Shown here one piece after another: positions 19,821 to 30,681 of a stretch of DNA of 57,715 nt. The translations under genes were made by a program, and so were the position numbers. Source of the stretch: Rhodanobacter denitrificans (lineage in GTDB: Bacteria > Pseudomonadota > Gammaproteobacteria > Xanthomonadales > Rhodanobacteraceae); contig JAFIHF010000064.1 in assembly GCA_017848855.1 (NCBI GenBank), forward strand, positions 1 to 57,715, read 5' to 3'. Below the pieces are notes generated by a model. The model was not told the DNA's origin and searched no databases. It saw nothing but the letters and a program-made list of their open reading frames with translations. Numbering within the stretch: position 1 is the stretch's first letter; each line of letters starts with the position of its first letter.

Positions 19821-20684
19821 TCAGCGTGCCGGCGAGGGGGCGAGCCGGGCCTGCCAGTTGCCCCGCTGCGCATCGAGCCGCTGCAGCTGGTAGCGAAAGT
19901 CTGCATCGTCGGTCAGCGCGCGCCAGGCCAGGTCGCGTCGCAGCGCAGATCCGTCGCGGAAGCCCGCGTCGATCGCCTGGGTCAGTCCGGCGATGGCCGC
20001 TTGCCGGTTTCCTTCCAGCACAGCCAGTACCGCTTCGTGGTAGAGCAGCGATGGCGTCGTTGCCACGCCGTTTTCGCGCAGACGCGCATATTCCAGGTGC
20101 AGCACCGCGAGGATGGTGCGGCGTTGCGCATCGTCTGGCGGCAACAGGGCCGCCCAGTTGGCGAGTTGGTTCAGGAACTGCTGCAGGTCGAGGAAGTTCA
20201 GGTACGGGTCGCCGTCGGTGAAGCGGCGGCGGTAAGTCATGGGCGCGGCCGCAGTCTTCCCATCCGCGGCCCGTGCCTGGCCAGGCATGGGTGGCGCCGT
20301 TGCGGTCGACGCCTCGACGTTGCCGTCCGACGCAGGGCGCGTGCGTTGCACCTTGCCGATGAAGCGATAGCCGAGGCTGTGCACGGTGGCGATGTAGCGC
20401 GGCTGCGCGGACGAGTCGCCCAGCGTGCGGCGCAGTTGCGAAACCACCCGGTTGAGCACCCCGGAGGTGACGTGGTGGTGCCCCCAGACGCTGTCCAGCA
20501 GGGCATCCTTGCTGACCATTTCGCCGGCGTGGCGCAGCAGGGTCAGCAGCAGCGTGTAGGCCTTCGGCTCCACCGCCAGCGGGCGGCCGTCGCGCTCCAG
20601 CCGGTGCGCCGCCGGCTCGACCAGGATGCCGTCGAAACGATAAGTGTCGTCACTTTCGGGCTCGCTCCGAGGCATGGCTTCCAT
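19821..20684 (-). CDS. CadC-like winged-helix transcriptional regulator
   Basis: 287 aa. The N-terminal OmpR/PhoB-type winged-helix domain (about 10-105) has the usual ending SLGYRFIGKV. A proline/alanine-rich linker follows, and then a helical C-terminal region (about 150-287) that may be TPR-like. There is no receiver domain and no clear membrane helix, unlike classic CadC. The start could be ATG 20684 or ATG 20675; neither has a strong ribosome-binding site. Target genes are unknown. Confidence 0.8.
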   Translation of the reverse strand: MEAMPRSEPESDDTYRFDGILVEPAAHRLERDGRPLAVEPKAYTLLLTLLRHAGEMVSKDALLDSVWGHHHVTSGVLNRVVSQLRRTLGDSSAQPRYIATVHSLGYRFIGKVQRTRPASDGNVEASTATAPPMPGQARAADGKTAAAPMTYRRRFTDGDPYLNFLDLQQFLNQLANWAALLPPDDAQRRTILAVLHLEYARLRENGVATTPSLLYHEAVLAVLEGNRQAAIAGLTQAIDAGFRDGSALRRDLAWRALTDDADFRYQLQRLDAQRGNWQARLAPSPAR

Positions 20685-20820
20685 CCCGGTCGCAGACCAT
20701 TGTGGTTGTACGCTGCCGATGATTAGCCGCACGTGATGCCGCCGCCCCGGCAGGGCGGGCCCGCAGGGGCTGCAGCGGCCATCCGTGGCCGGGGCGAGGG
20801 GCCGCTTGTTTCGCAGGCCC

Positions 20821-21291
20821 TCAGCGGATCCGCGTGATGTTGCCGTTCGCGTCCACCTGCACCATGTCGCCTTCGCGGATCGCGCTGGCATCCTTGACCT
20901 GCACGTTCTGGTAGCTGCCGTTGCCCATCTTGATGCGCACGGTCCAGCTGTCGCTGCTGCCGGCGTTGTTGCCGATGGCGTTGCCGGCGAAGCCGCCGCC
21001 GACGGCGCCGCCCACGGTGGCGAGCTTCTTGCCCTTGCCCTTGCCGACCTGGTTGCCGAGCACGCCGCCGGCGATGGCGCCGATCACCGCGCCGGCGGTG
21101 CCGTGGCCGCCGCCCTGGGTGACGTTGTGTTCCACGCGCTGCACGGTGCCGCACTGGTCGCAGCGCAGGTAGATGCCGTCGTTGCGCACCAGCACGCCGC
21201 TGCTTTGCGTGCTTTGCGCGGCGGCGCTGCCGCTGGCGGCGAGGCCGAGCACGGCGGTGAGGGAAAGGGCGAGCAGGGACTTGGCGTTCAT
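20821..21291 (-). CDS. Glycine-zipper 2TM domain exported protein
   Basis: 156 aa. Signal peptide (about 1-25, ending AAAQ) and a glycine-rich zipper segment (about 64-108, GTAGAVIGAIAGGVLGNQVG type) as in SlyB/17-kDa surface antigen relatives, then a short beta-rich tail. A CDQC pair sits in the mature N-terminus, but there is no lipobox. Probably envelope-associated; exact role unknown. Ribosome-binding site GGAG five bases before the ATG. Confidence 0.85.
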   Translation of the reverse strand: MNAKSLLALSLTAVLGLAASGSAAAQSTQSSGVLVRNDGIYLRCDQCGTVQRVEHNVTQGGGHGTAGAVIGAIAGGVLGNQVGKGKGKKLATVGGAVGGGFAGNAIGNNAGSSDSWTVRIKMGNGSYQNVQVKDASAIREGDMVQVDANGNITRIR

Positions 21292-21393
21292 GGGGGCTCC
21301 TGGGTTGAACGGCGCGGAATCGATGCGACCGGGCGCAAGTTTATGCCGCGGCCACCCGCACGGGGCGTGAACGAGGCCGGCGGCTGGTCCGCG

Positions 21394-22602
21394 TCACGGC
21401 GGCGGCGCTTCCGTCGCGGCAGCGCGCTCGCCCGCCGGCGCGTGCCGCAGCAGCCAGGCCAGCACCGGCGGCGTGACCATCGCGGTGAGCAGGGACATCG
21501 CCACGATGATCGCGTAGACGCGGTTGCTGAACACGCCGGCGGCGAGGCCGAGGCTGGCGATCACCACGCCCACCTCGCCGCGCGGCACCATGCCGAAGCC
21601 CACGATGGCGGCGCCGCGCTTGCCCAGCGACAGCGCGCCGAGGCCGCCGCCGACCAGCTTGGAGACGACCGCGATCGCGGTGACCGCCGCGAGCATCCAC
21701 AGCGCGTCGGCGTTGGCGAGTTCCTTCAGGTCGATCTTGCTGCCGGTGATCACGAAGAAGAACGGCGTGAGCAGGGCCAGCAGCGGCTGGGTCTGCTGCT
21801 CCAGCGTGTGCTGCTGGCGGGTCTCGGAGGCGATCATGCCGGCGAGGAAGGCGCCGATGATCGCGGCGAGGCCGAACAGGGTGGAGACCCAGGCCAGGCC
21901 CAGGCACAGCGCCAGCGCGATCAGCAGCGGCGACTGCGCGTGGCGCGGCTTGTCCAGCCAGCTGGAGTTCCAGCGCATCACCCGCGCGCCGCCCCAGCCG
22001 ATCACCGCGATGAAGCCCACCGCCTCGCCCAGCACGATCGCGAGGTGGCCCGGGTTGAAGCCTTCGCCGCCCTGCAGCGACACCACCACGCCGAGCAGCA
22101 GCATGGCGAGGATGTCGTCGATCACCGCGGCGCCCAGGATCACGCGGCTTTCCACCCGCTGCAGCGCGCCCAGTTCCTGCAGCACGCGCGCGGTGATGCC
22201 GGCCGAGGTGGCCACGAAGGCGGCGGCCACGAACATCGACTTGTCCCAGTTGAAGCCGCTGCCGTGCGCCCACAGCGCGCCCATGCCGAACGGCACGACC
22301 ACGCCGATCGTGCCGACCAGGAAGGCCGCCTTGCCGACCTTCTTCAGATCTTCCAGCCGCGTTTCCAGGCCCACCGCGAACAGCAGCAGCACCACGCCGA
22401 TCTCGGCCAGCACGTCCAGCGGCGTGCCGGTGGCAACCTGCTCGGGCGTGATCCAGCCCAGGAGCGAAGGACCGACCACGCAGCCGGCGGCGATCTCGCC
22501 CACCACGCCGGGCAGCTTCAGCCGCTGCGCGATCTCGCCGCCGACCTGCGCGGCGACGAACACGATGAACAGGGTGAGCAGAATGTCGCTGGCGTGGTGC
22601 AT
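21394..22602 (-). CDS. Cation:proton antiporter (CPA2/KefB-type)
   Basis: 402 aa membrane protein of the monovalent cation:proton antiporter-2 family, with about 12 hydrophobic helices. The transport-site aspartates lie in AAVIDDILAML (about 150-160), and GVVGEIAAGCVVGPSLLG is the usual first signature. It lacks the C-terminal RCK/TrkA-N nucleotide-binding domain of KefB/KefC, so it is a short antiporter. Na+ or K+ specificity cannot be read from sequence. Confidence 0.88.
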   Translation of the reverse strand: MHHASDILLTLFIVFVAAQVGGEIAQRLKLPGVVGEIAAGCVVGPSLLGWITPEQVATGTPLDVLAEIGVVLLLFAVGLETRLEDLKKVGKAAFLVGTIGVVVPFGMGALWAHGSGFNWDKSMFVAAAFVATSAGITARVLQELGALQRVESRVILGAAVIDDILAMLLLGVVVSLQGGEGFNPGHLAIVLGEAVGFIAVIGWGGARVMRWNSSWLDKPRHAQSPLLIALALCLGLAWVSTLFGLAAIIGAFLAGMIASETRQQHTLEQQTQPLLALLTPFFFVITGSKIDLKELANADALWMLAAVTAIAVVSKLVGGGLGALSLGKRGAAIVGFGMVPRGEVGVVIASLGLAAGVFSNRVYAIIVAMSLLTAMVTPPVLAWLLRHAPAGERAAATEAPPP

Positions 22603-22635
22603 GCGGTGCGTCCGGGCGTGGGCAAGACCCGCATG

Positions 22636-24105
22636 CTACACGCTGGCCGGGGTCGCCTCGCCGGCGCGGTCCGCGGCGAGCCGCGCGAACACCCGGCTGG
22701 CGCCGGCGGTGACCAGCGCGAGGATCAGCACCGTCCACCGGAACGCCTCCACGAACGCCGCGGCACTATGCCCGCGCAACAGCGCCTGCATCAGCAGGGT
22801 GGCGAGCGCGATGCCGAAGCTCATCGCGAGGTATTGCGTGGTGGAGGCCATCGACGAGGCCATCGCCGCGTGGCGGATGTCGAGGTCGGTGTAGATCAGC
22901 GTGTTCATCGCGGTGTACTGCATGCCGGCGAAGCAGCCGTAGACGAAGGTGATGGCGGCGATCAGCCACGGCGGCGAGCCGGGGCCGAACAGCGCGAACA
23001 CCGCCAGCAGCAGCGCCACGACGAGGGTGTTGCCCAACAGCAGGCGCCGGTAGCCGAAACGCACCAGCACGCGGTTGATCGCCCACTTCGCGGCGATCGA
23101 GCCCAGCGCCTGCGGCACCATCATCAGGCCGGCGTCCAGCGGCGACCAGCCGCAACCCAGCTGCAGGAACAGCACCAGCAGCAGGAACATGCCGGAGATG
23201 CCCAGCCGGGTGAACAGGCCGCCGGCCAGCGATACCGACACGCTGCGCACGCGCAGCAGGGCGAGGTCGGCCACCGGATGCGCGGTGCGCCGGCTGTGCC
23301 ATACGTAGACCACGCCCAGCAGCACGGCGACGGCGCCGTAGGCGCCCATTTTGCCCCACGGCACCGGCTCCATGCCGGCCAGCTCCGAGGCGGCGAGCAG
23401 CAGCGCCGACGCGATCGCGAACAGCAGGAAGCCGGCGAGGTCGAAGCGGTTGGCATGGTCCATCCGGTATTCCGGCATGTCGCGGCGGTTCATCCACACC
23501 CCGGCGATCGCCACCGGCACGTTGATCAGGAAGATCAGCCGCCACGAGGTGTATTCCACCAGCGCGCCGCCCAGGAGCGGCCCCAGCACCGAGCCGAGCA
23601 GGCCGAAGGTGGCCACCGTGCTCATCGCGCGCACGAACTCGCGCTTGTCGATGCTGCGCACCAGCACGTAGCGCCCCACCGGCATCAGCGCGGCGCCGCC
23701 CATGCCCTGCAGCACGCGCGCGGCCACCAGTTGCGGCAGCGTCTGCGCCAGGCCGCACAAGAGCGAGCCCAGGCCGAACAGCACGATCGCCGCGCCGAAC
23801 ACCCGCCGCGTGCCGAAGCGGTCGCACAGCCACGGGCTGGCCGGGATCAGCACGGCGAGGGTGAGCACGTAGCTGGTCAGCGCGCTGCGCATGCCCAGCG
23901 GCGTCTCGCGCAGCGCCTCGGCCATCGCCGGCACCGCGGTGTTGACCACGGTGGAATCCAGCGCCTGCATGAAGAACGCCGCCGCCACCAGCCAAAGCAG
24001 GCCGCGGTAGCGCTCGCGCGAGGAGATCGCGGGTGCCGCCGCGGCCGCGGCGGCCGTTGCGGCGGCATCGGCGCGGGGGAGGGGCTCGGCGGCTTCGTGA
24101 GGCAT
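22636..24105 (-). CDS. MFS multidrug exporter, DHA2 (EmrB/QacA) family
   Basis: 489 aa, 14-helix drug:proton antiporter. The DHA2 marker LDSTVVNTAVPAMA is in the first helix (about 49-62), and the motif A-like loop reads CDRFGTRRVFG. An alanine-rich cytoplasmic N-terminus (about 1-30) precedes it. It has no adjacent membrane-fusion (EmrA) partner, so it probably acts alone in the inner membrane. Substrate unknown. Confidence 0.9.
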   Translation of the reverse strand: MPHEAAEPLPRADAAATAAAAAAAPAISSRERYRGLLWLVAAAFFMQALDSTVVNTAVPAMAEALRETPLGMRSALTSYVLTLAVLIPASPWLCDRFGTRRVFGAAIVLFGLGSLLCGLAQTLPQLVAARVLQGMGGAALMPVGRYVLVRSIDKREFVRAMSTVATFGLLGSVLGPLLGGALVEYTSWRLIFLINVPVAIAGVWMNRRDMPEYRMDHANRFDLAGFLLFAIASALLLAASELAGMEPVPWGKMGAYGAVAVLLGVVYVWHSRRTAHPVADLALLRVRSVSVSLAGGLFTRLGISGMFLLLVLFLQLGCGWSPLDAGLMMVPQALGSIAAKWAINRVLVRFGYRRLLLGNTLVVALLLAVFALFGPGSPPWLIAAITFVYGCFAGMQYTAMNTLIYTDLDIRHAAMASSMASTTQYLAMSFGIALATLLMQALLRGHSAAAFVEAFRWTVLILALVTAGASRVFARLAADRAGEATPASV

Positions 24106-24290
24106 TGTGCAAATGATAGCTGCTGCGACAGCTTGCTTTCCGGCGGCCGCTTGCGCAAAGTCAGGCTTGTTTCATCGCTCGCCGCCCCCAGATCGGGCAG
24201 GCGACCTATCCAGGACCCATGCGCGCCGGGGCGCCAACGCTCCGGCGCGTGCTTTTGCGCGACCCGCTTGCTTGCGACAGGACCAGAACC

Positions 24291-24701
24291 ATGAGCCGCA
24301 AACCCGCCATCACCGTTTCCCGCCTCGATCTGGAACGCATCGAGCACCTGCTCGACCGCATGCCCCCGGCCCAGGCCGCGGCGCATGCCGGCTTGCGCGA
24401 GGAACTGGACCGCGCCACGGTGCTGGAGCCGACGGAGATGCCGCGCAACGTGGTGACGATGAACTCCACCGTGCGCTTCACCGACGAGGCCGGCGGCGAG
24501 CCGACGACGATGACCCTGGTCTACCCGAACGCCGCCGGCAAGCCCGGCACGGTGTCGATCCTGGCGCCGGTGGGCAGCGCGCTGCTCGGCCTCGCCAAGG
24601 GCAAGCACATCGACTGGCCCACCCCCGACGGCCGCAAGCGCCGCCTCACCGTGCTGGCGATCGACTACCAGCCGGAAGCGGCGGGGGATCTGCACCGTTG
24701 A
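24291..24701 (+). CDS. rnk: Rnk, nucleoside diphosphate kinase regulator (GreA/GreB-like)
   Basis: 136 aa. A short N-terminal coiled coil (about 10-45) and a C-terminal FKBP-like domain of the GreA/GreB family, including LAPVGSALLGLAKGKHIDW. Rnk binds RNA polymerase and affects nucleoside diphosphate kinase expression in enterics and Pseudomonas. The start MSRKPAITVSRLDLERIEHL matches the family. The upstream frame extension to 24219 is not supported. Confidence 0.9.
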   Translation: MSRKPAITVSRLDLERIEHLLDRMPPAQAAAHAGLREELDRATVLEPTEMPRNVVTMNSTVRFTDEAGGEPTTMTLVYPNAAGKPGTVSILAPVGSALLGLAKGKHIDWPTPDGRKRRLTVLAIDYQPEAAGDLHR

Positions 24702-24742
24702 GCGAGCCGCGTTGTCATCCGCGTAATCGTTGCTGATTGAGT

Positions 24743-24938
24743 CCCTCTCCCTTCGGACGCGGGGAGCGGCCATGGATGGCCGCGTTTTGAGGAGCGAGGA
24801 AGAGGGTGCCGGCAGGCGGGTGAGGGTTCGATCAGAGCGATGCGTGGCAGTGCAACCGAACCCTCACCCCAACCCCCTCTTCCTCACTCATCAAGTCAGG
24901 GCCATCCGTGGCCCTTCTTCGCGTCCGAAGGGAGAGGG
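24743..24938. repeat. Long imperfect inverted repeat downstream of rnk
   Basis: The two halves are imperfect reverse complements over about 95 bases each: left arm begins CCCTCTCCCTTCGGACGCG, right arm ends CGCGTCCGAAGGGAGAGGG. Such a hairpin could act as a shared 3' end for the convergent rnk and PAP2 genes. It carries the CCCTCTCCC/GGGAGAGGG ends also found in the repeats at 28087 and 28567. Confidence 0.8.
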
Positions 24939-24953
24939 GCTTTGCGCGGTCGC

Positions 24954-25577
24954 CTACTTGAAGTGGTGCACGAAGCCGACCTGGAAGCCGCCCGGCAGCC
25001 AGCCGATGATCAGTGGCGACTGGCGGTGCGCGGCCCAGATGCCCACGCCGGCGCCCAGTGCGGCGCCGGCCAGCACGTCGGTCTGCCAGTGGCCGTGGAC
25101 CTTCATGCGCGCCACCGCGTCGTAGGCCGGCAGCAGCGCCAGCGCGTACACCGCGGGGTGATCGTGGCCGTAGTTCACGATGAACGGCGTCACCGCGGCG
25201 GTGATCGCGGTGACCTCGCCGCTGGGGAAGCTCTGCGCGTGGACGCCCTTGAACCACTGGTTGGGGTCGCTGGTCTGCGACGGGCGCTCGCGCTGGAACG
25301 TGTACTTCAGCGCCTGCGCGCCGACGCCGGAGATCACCATCGCGTCCACCGAGCGCCAGAGCGTGTCGCCCAGCTTGTCCTGGTCGCCGAAGGCCAGCGC
25401 GCCGCCGCCCACGGCGAGGATGGTGCCGTACATCAGCGCGGTCTGGTTGCTGCGCTTCCAGATGCCGCTGTTGTCGTAATGCAGGCGGTGGTCGATGCCG
25501 AGCGGGCCGCCGCCGGCGAAGGCGGGGGCGGACAGGGTGCAGGCGAGCAGCAGCGATGCGAAACGTGTCGTGCGCAT
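24954..25577 (-). CDS. PAP2-family phosphatase, variant active site
   Basis: 207 aa exported protein with a signal peptide (about 1-21) and an AAGGAGAGG ribosome-binding site. The three PAP2 phosphatase motifs are recognisable: K-x6-RP as KYTFQRERP, the second motif as FPSGE where the family has PSGH, and the third ending ARMKVHGHWQTD with the nucleophile histidine. The histidine-to-glutamate change in motif 2 is unusual and may alter activity. Likely substrate is a lipid phosphate or pyrophosphate at the periplasmic side of the membrane. Confidence 0.85.
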   Translation of the reverse strand: MRTTRFASLLLACTLSAPAFAGGGPLGIDHRLHYDNSGIWKRSNQTALMYGTILAVGGGALAFGDQDKLGDTLWRSVDAMVISGVGAQALKYTFQRERPSQTSDPNQWFKGVHAQSFPSGEVTAITAAVTPFIVNYGHDHPAVYALALLPAYDAVARMKVHGHWQTDVLAGAALGAGVGIWAAHRQSPLIIGWLPGGFQVGFVHHFK

Positions 25578-25686
25578 GGGATGCCTCTCCTTGCGGCCGC
25601 GTGACATGGCCGGCGGTGGTTCAGCCTAGCCCCGCAGGCTTTCGGTTCGCTTACTTCGTGCGTCCGGCCGGCCTGCGGATCGCTAA

Positions 25687-28083
<2,397 letters not shown>

Positions 28084-28086
28084 CCA

Positions 28087-28246
28087 AGAGCGTCCCCCTC
28101 ACCCCAGCCCTCTCCCCCGGCCAAGCCGGGGGAGAGGGAGAAGAGCGCGGCGAACTTTCAGTCCGCGACACTCGGCGCGGCGATGCTTTGACTCCCTCTC
28201 CCCCAACGCCGTTGGGGGAGAGGGTTGGGGTGAGGGGGCGCTTTTG
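28087..28246. repeat. Intergenic repeat, copy upstream of DUF559
   Basis: About 160 bp starting AGCGTCCCCCTCACCCCAGC. It has internal inverted repeats (CTCTCCCCCGG with CCGGGGGAGAG, and CTCTCCCCCAACG with CGTTGGGGGAGAG) and an overall palindromic layout (CCCCCTCACCCCA at one end, TGGGGTGAGGGGG at the other). A close direct copy lies at 28567-28696, so the DUF559 coding part is bracketed by two units. Confidence 0.88.
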
Positions 28247-28249
28247 ACC

Positions 28250-29635
28250 ATGCAACGCGCCCGCGAACTCCGCGCGCAGATGACCGATGCCGAGCGCAAG
28301 CTGTGGTCGCGCCTGCGCGCCGACCAGCTCGGCGCGAAGTTCCGCCGCCAGCATCCGGTGGCGGGCTACTACGCCGATTTCTGCTGCGTGGAACGCCAGC
28401 TCATCGTGGAGCTGGATGGCGGCCAGCACGCGGAGCAGGGCGCCTACGACGCGCAGCGCACGCACGATCTGGAAGCCGCCGGCTTCCGCGTGCTGCGCTT
28501 CTGGAACGACGATGCCTTGCTGCGTACCGACGATGTACTCGAAGCCATCGTGCAGGCCATGAGCGAAGAGCGTCCCCCTCACCCCAGCCCTCTCCCCCGG
28601 CATCTCCGGGGGAGAGGGAGCCAAAAGCCCGCTATCCGCATCTCCCTCTCCCCCAACTCCGTTGGGGGAGAGGGTCGGGGTGAGGGGGCCGCTTTTGCCG
28701 CCCTGCACCTGCGCGCCCGCCTCTACGCCCTGATCCGCGCCTTCTTCGCCGAACGCAAGGTGCTGGAGGTGGAAACGCCGATCCTCTCCGCCGCCGGCAA
28801 CACCGAGCCGAACATCGAGAGCTTCAGCACCGCGTTCAGCGGCCACGTTGATGCCGGTGCGCGCGAGCGCTGGCTGCGTACCTCGCCGGAGTATCCGCTG
28901 AAGCGCCTGCTCGCCGCCGGCGTGGGCGACTGCTACGAGCTGGGCCGGGTGTTCCGCAACGGCGAGGCGGGCGGGCGGCACAATCCCGAGTTCACCATGC
29001 TGGAGTGGTATCGGGTGGGCTGGGATCATCGCCGGCTGATGCACGAAACGATTGAGCTGGTGGAGGCGGCGTTGGCCTTGCAGGGGCGGCGGGCCGAGGT
29101 GCTGATCGAGGGCTATCGCCAGCTGTTCATCGACGAGCTGGGCATCGATTCCGCGCATGCCTCGCTGGCCGAACTGCAGGCGCCGCTGGCGGGCTTCGGC
29201 ATCGATCCGGAAGGGCTCACCCGCGACGACTGGCTGGACCTGCTGCTCACCCACAAGCTGCAGCCGGCGTTCCCGCCCGACCGCATCACGGTGATCCACG
29301 ACTATCCGGCCAGCCAGTGCGCGCTGGCGAAGATCCGCCCGGGCGATCCGCCGCGCGCCGAGCGTTTCGAGCTGTACCTGGGCCGCTACGAGCTGGCCAA
29401 CGGCTACCACGAACTCAACGACGCGATGGAGCAGCGCGCCCGTTTCGAGCGCGACAACGCGCGCCGCCGCGAACGCGGCCAGCGCGAGATCCCGCTCGAC
29501 GAGAACCTGCTCGCGGTGCTCGGCGCCATGCCCGATTGCGCCGGCGTGGCGCTGGGCATCGAACGCCTCTTGATGTGCCTGGCCGGCACCGACGCGATCG
29601 CCGACGTGCTGGCGTTTCCGTTTTCGGCGGCCTGA
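28250..29635 (+). CDS. epmA: DUF559 nuclease domain fused to EF-P--lysine ligase EpmA
   Basis: 461 aa continuous frame in three parts. Residues 1-106 are a DUF559 (Vsr-like PD-(D/E)xK) domain, with [12 protein letters not shown] and FRVLRFWN as likely active-site motifs. Residues 107-149 are encoded by an intergenic repeat (PHPSPLP and [10 protein letters not shown] are typical). Residues 150-461 are EpmA/GenX/PoxA, a class II LysRS-like enzyme that attaches beta-lysine to elongation factor P ([27 protein letters not shown] and GIERLLM motifs). The usual first 15 or so EpmA residues are missing, and no ATG, GTG or TTG in frame precedes its core after the repeat. EpmA must therefore be made as the fusion or from ATG 28559 at the end of the DUF559 part. 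EpmB is not in the window. Confidence 0.85.
   Translation: MQRARELRAQMTDAERKLWSRLRADQLGAKFRRQHPVAGYYADFCCVERQLIVELDGGQHAEQGAYDAQRTHDLEAAGFRVLRFWNDDALLRTDDVLEAIVQAMSEERPPHPSPLPRHLRGRGSQKPAIRISLSPNSVGGEGRGEGAAFAALHLRARLYALIRAFFAERKVLEVETPILSAAGNTEPNIESFSTAFSGHVDAGARERWLRTSPEYPLKRLLAAGVGDCYELGRVFRNGEAGGRHNPEFTMLEWYRVGWDHRRLMHETIELVEAALALQGRRAEVLIEGYRQLFIDELGIDSAHASLAELQAPLAGFGIDPEGLTRDDWLDLLLTHKLQPAFPPDRITVIHDYPASQCALAKIRPGDPPRAERFELYLGRYELANGYHELNDAMEQRARFERDNARRRERGQREIPLDENLLAVLGAMPDCAGVALGIERLLMCLAGTDAIADVLAFPFSAA
28567..28696. repeat. Intergenic repeat, copy inside the fused reading frame
   Basis: About 130 bp, a direct copy of 28087-28246 with a shorter middle. It has the same palindromic ends (CCCCCTCACCCCA and TGGGGTGAGGGGG type, here with one change) and the same inner hairpins. 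It is read through in frame and joins the DUF559 and EpmA coding parts. Confidence 0.88.
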
Positions 29636-29669
29636 AACGAACACGCGGCCCGGAGGCCGCGTGTTCGTT
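29636..29669. terminator. Bidirectional terminator between epmA and aqpZ
   Basis: Perfect 15-bp stem (29636-29650 with 29655-29669) and CGGA loop between convergent genes, overlapping the last bases of the epmA stop. Confidence 0.8.
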
Positions 29670-29686
29670 GCGATGATGCGCGCGCT

Positions 29687-30418
29687 TCAGGCGCGGTCGC
29701 CCTTGATCGCCGGTTCGGCGGGGCGCTCGCTCCACAGATAGCGGTAGATCAGGCCGCCGATGATGCCGCCCACGATCGGCATCAGCCAGAAGAACCACAG
29801 CTGCTCCACCGCCCAGCCGCCCTGGAAGAAGGCCACGGCGGTCGAGCGCGCGGGGTTCACCGAGGTGTTGGTGACCGGGATGCTGATCAGGTGGATCAGG
29901 GTCAGCGCGAGGCCGATCGCGATGCCGGCGAAGCCCACCGGCGCGCTGCTATGGGTGGCGCCCATGATGATGAAGATGAAGAAGCCGGTCATCACGATCT
30001 CGCACACCGCCGCCGCGCCCATCGCGTAGCCGCCGGGCGAATGCGCGCCGAAGCCGTTCGAGGCGAAGCCGCTGGCGGCGGCGTCGAAGCCGGCCTTGCC
30101 CGAGGCGATGGTGTACAGCACCGCGCCCGCCACCAGGCCGCCGATCACCTGGGCGACGATGTAGGGGATCACTTCCTTGATCGGGAAGCGGCCGCCGGCG
30201 GCGAGGCCGCAGGTCACCGCGGGGTTGATGTGGCAGCCGGAGATGTGGCCGATCGCGTAGCACATCGTCAGCAGGGTGAGGCCGAAGGCCAGCGCGACGC
30301 CGGCGAAGCCGATGCCGAGTTCGGGGAATCCGGCGGCCAGCACGGCGCTGCCGCAACCACCGAGTACCAGCCAGAACGTGCCGAAAAACTCGGCGGCCAT
30401 GCGTTTGCCCAGGTTCAT
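29687..30418 (-). CDS. aqpZ: Aquaporin Z
   Basis: 243 aa water channel of the inner membrane with six helices and two half-helices. Both NPA boxes are intact, HINPAVT (65-67) and SVNPARS (about 190). The residue pattern (narrow-filter histidine/arginine, no glycerol-type insert) fits AqpZ over GlpF. The ATG at 30418 has an AAGGAG site about seven bases upstream. Divergent from the MHS transporter. Confidence 0.95.
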   Translation of the reverse strand: MNLGKRMAAEFFGTFWLVLGGCGSAVLAAGFPELGIGFAGVALAFGLTLLTMCYAIGHISGCHINPAVTCGLAAGGRFPIKEVIPYIVAQVIGGLVAGAVLYTIASGKAGFDAAASGFASNGFGAHSPGGYAMGAAAVCEIVMTGFFIFIIMGATHSSAPVGFAGIAIGLALTLIHLISIPVTNTSVNPARSTAVAFFQGGWAVEQLWFFWLMPIVGGIIGGLIYRYLWSERPAEPAIKGDRA

Positions 30419-30681
30419 CGAAGACTCCTTCCCGATTGCGTAAATGGACATGGATGCCGCGACGCTGCGGCACCCATCGGAACCCTGGCCGCAGGCCAGG
30501 TCGAACGGCGTTTCCTCTCCCCCTGAAACGACGCCGGGCGGCTGCCTTCCGACTGGCCGAGTCGCCCGTGTGGCCCGGCATCCCGCCGGACAGGGTGAGC
30601 ATAGGGGATGCGGGCGGCATCGCGAAGTGCCGCGCGCTGAGTTATGTTGCCGAACCCTTTCCGCCACGGCCGCGATCCCCG

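Noticed and set aside
20785-24294. 1169-aa plus frame
   Set aside because: Antisense to three convincing minus-strand genes. Composition is His/Gln/Arg-rich shadow sequence.
28087-28696. CRISPR array or insertion sequence at the paired repeats
   Set aside because: Only two long, palindromic copies with a coding gene between them; no regular short spacers and no transposase.
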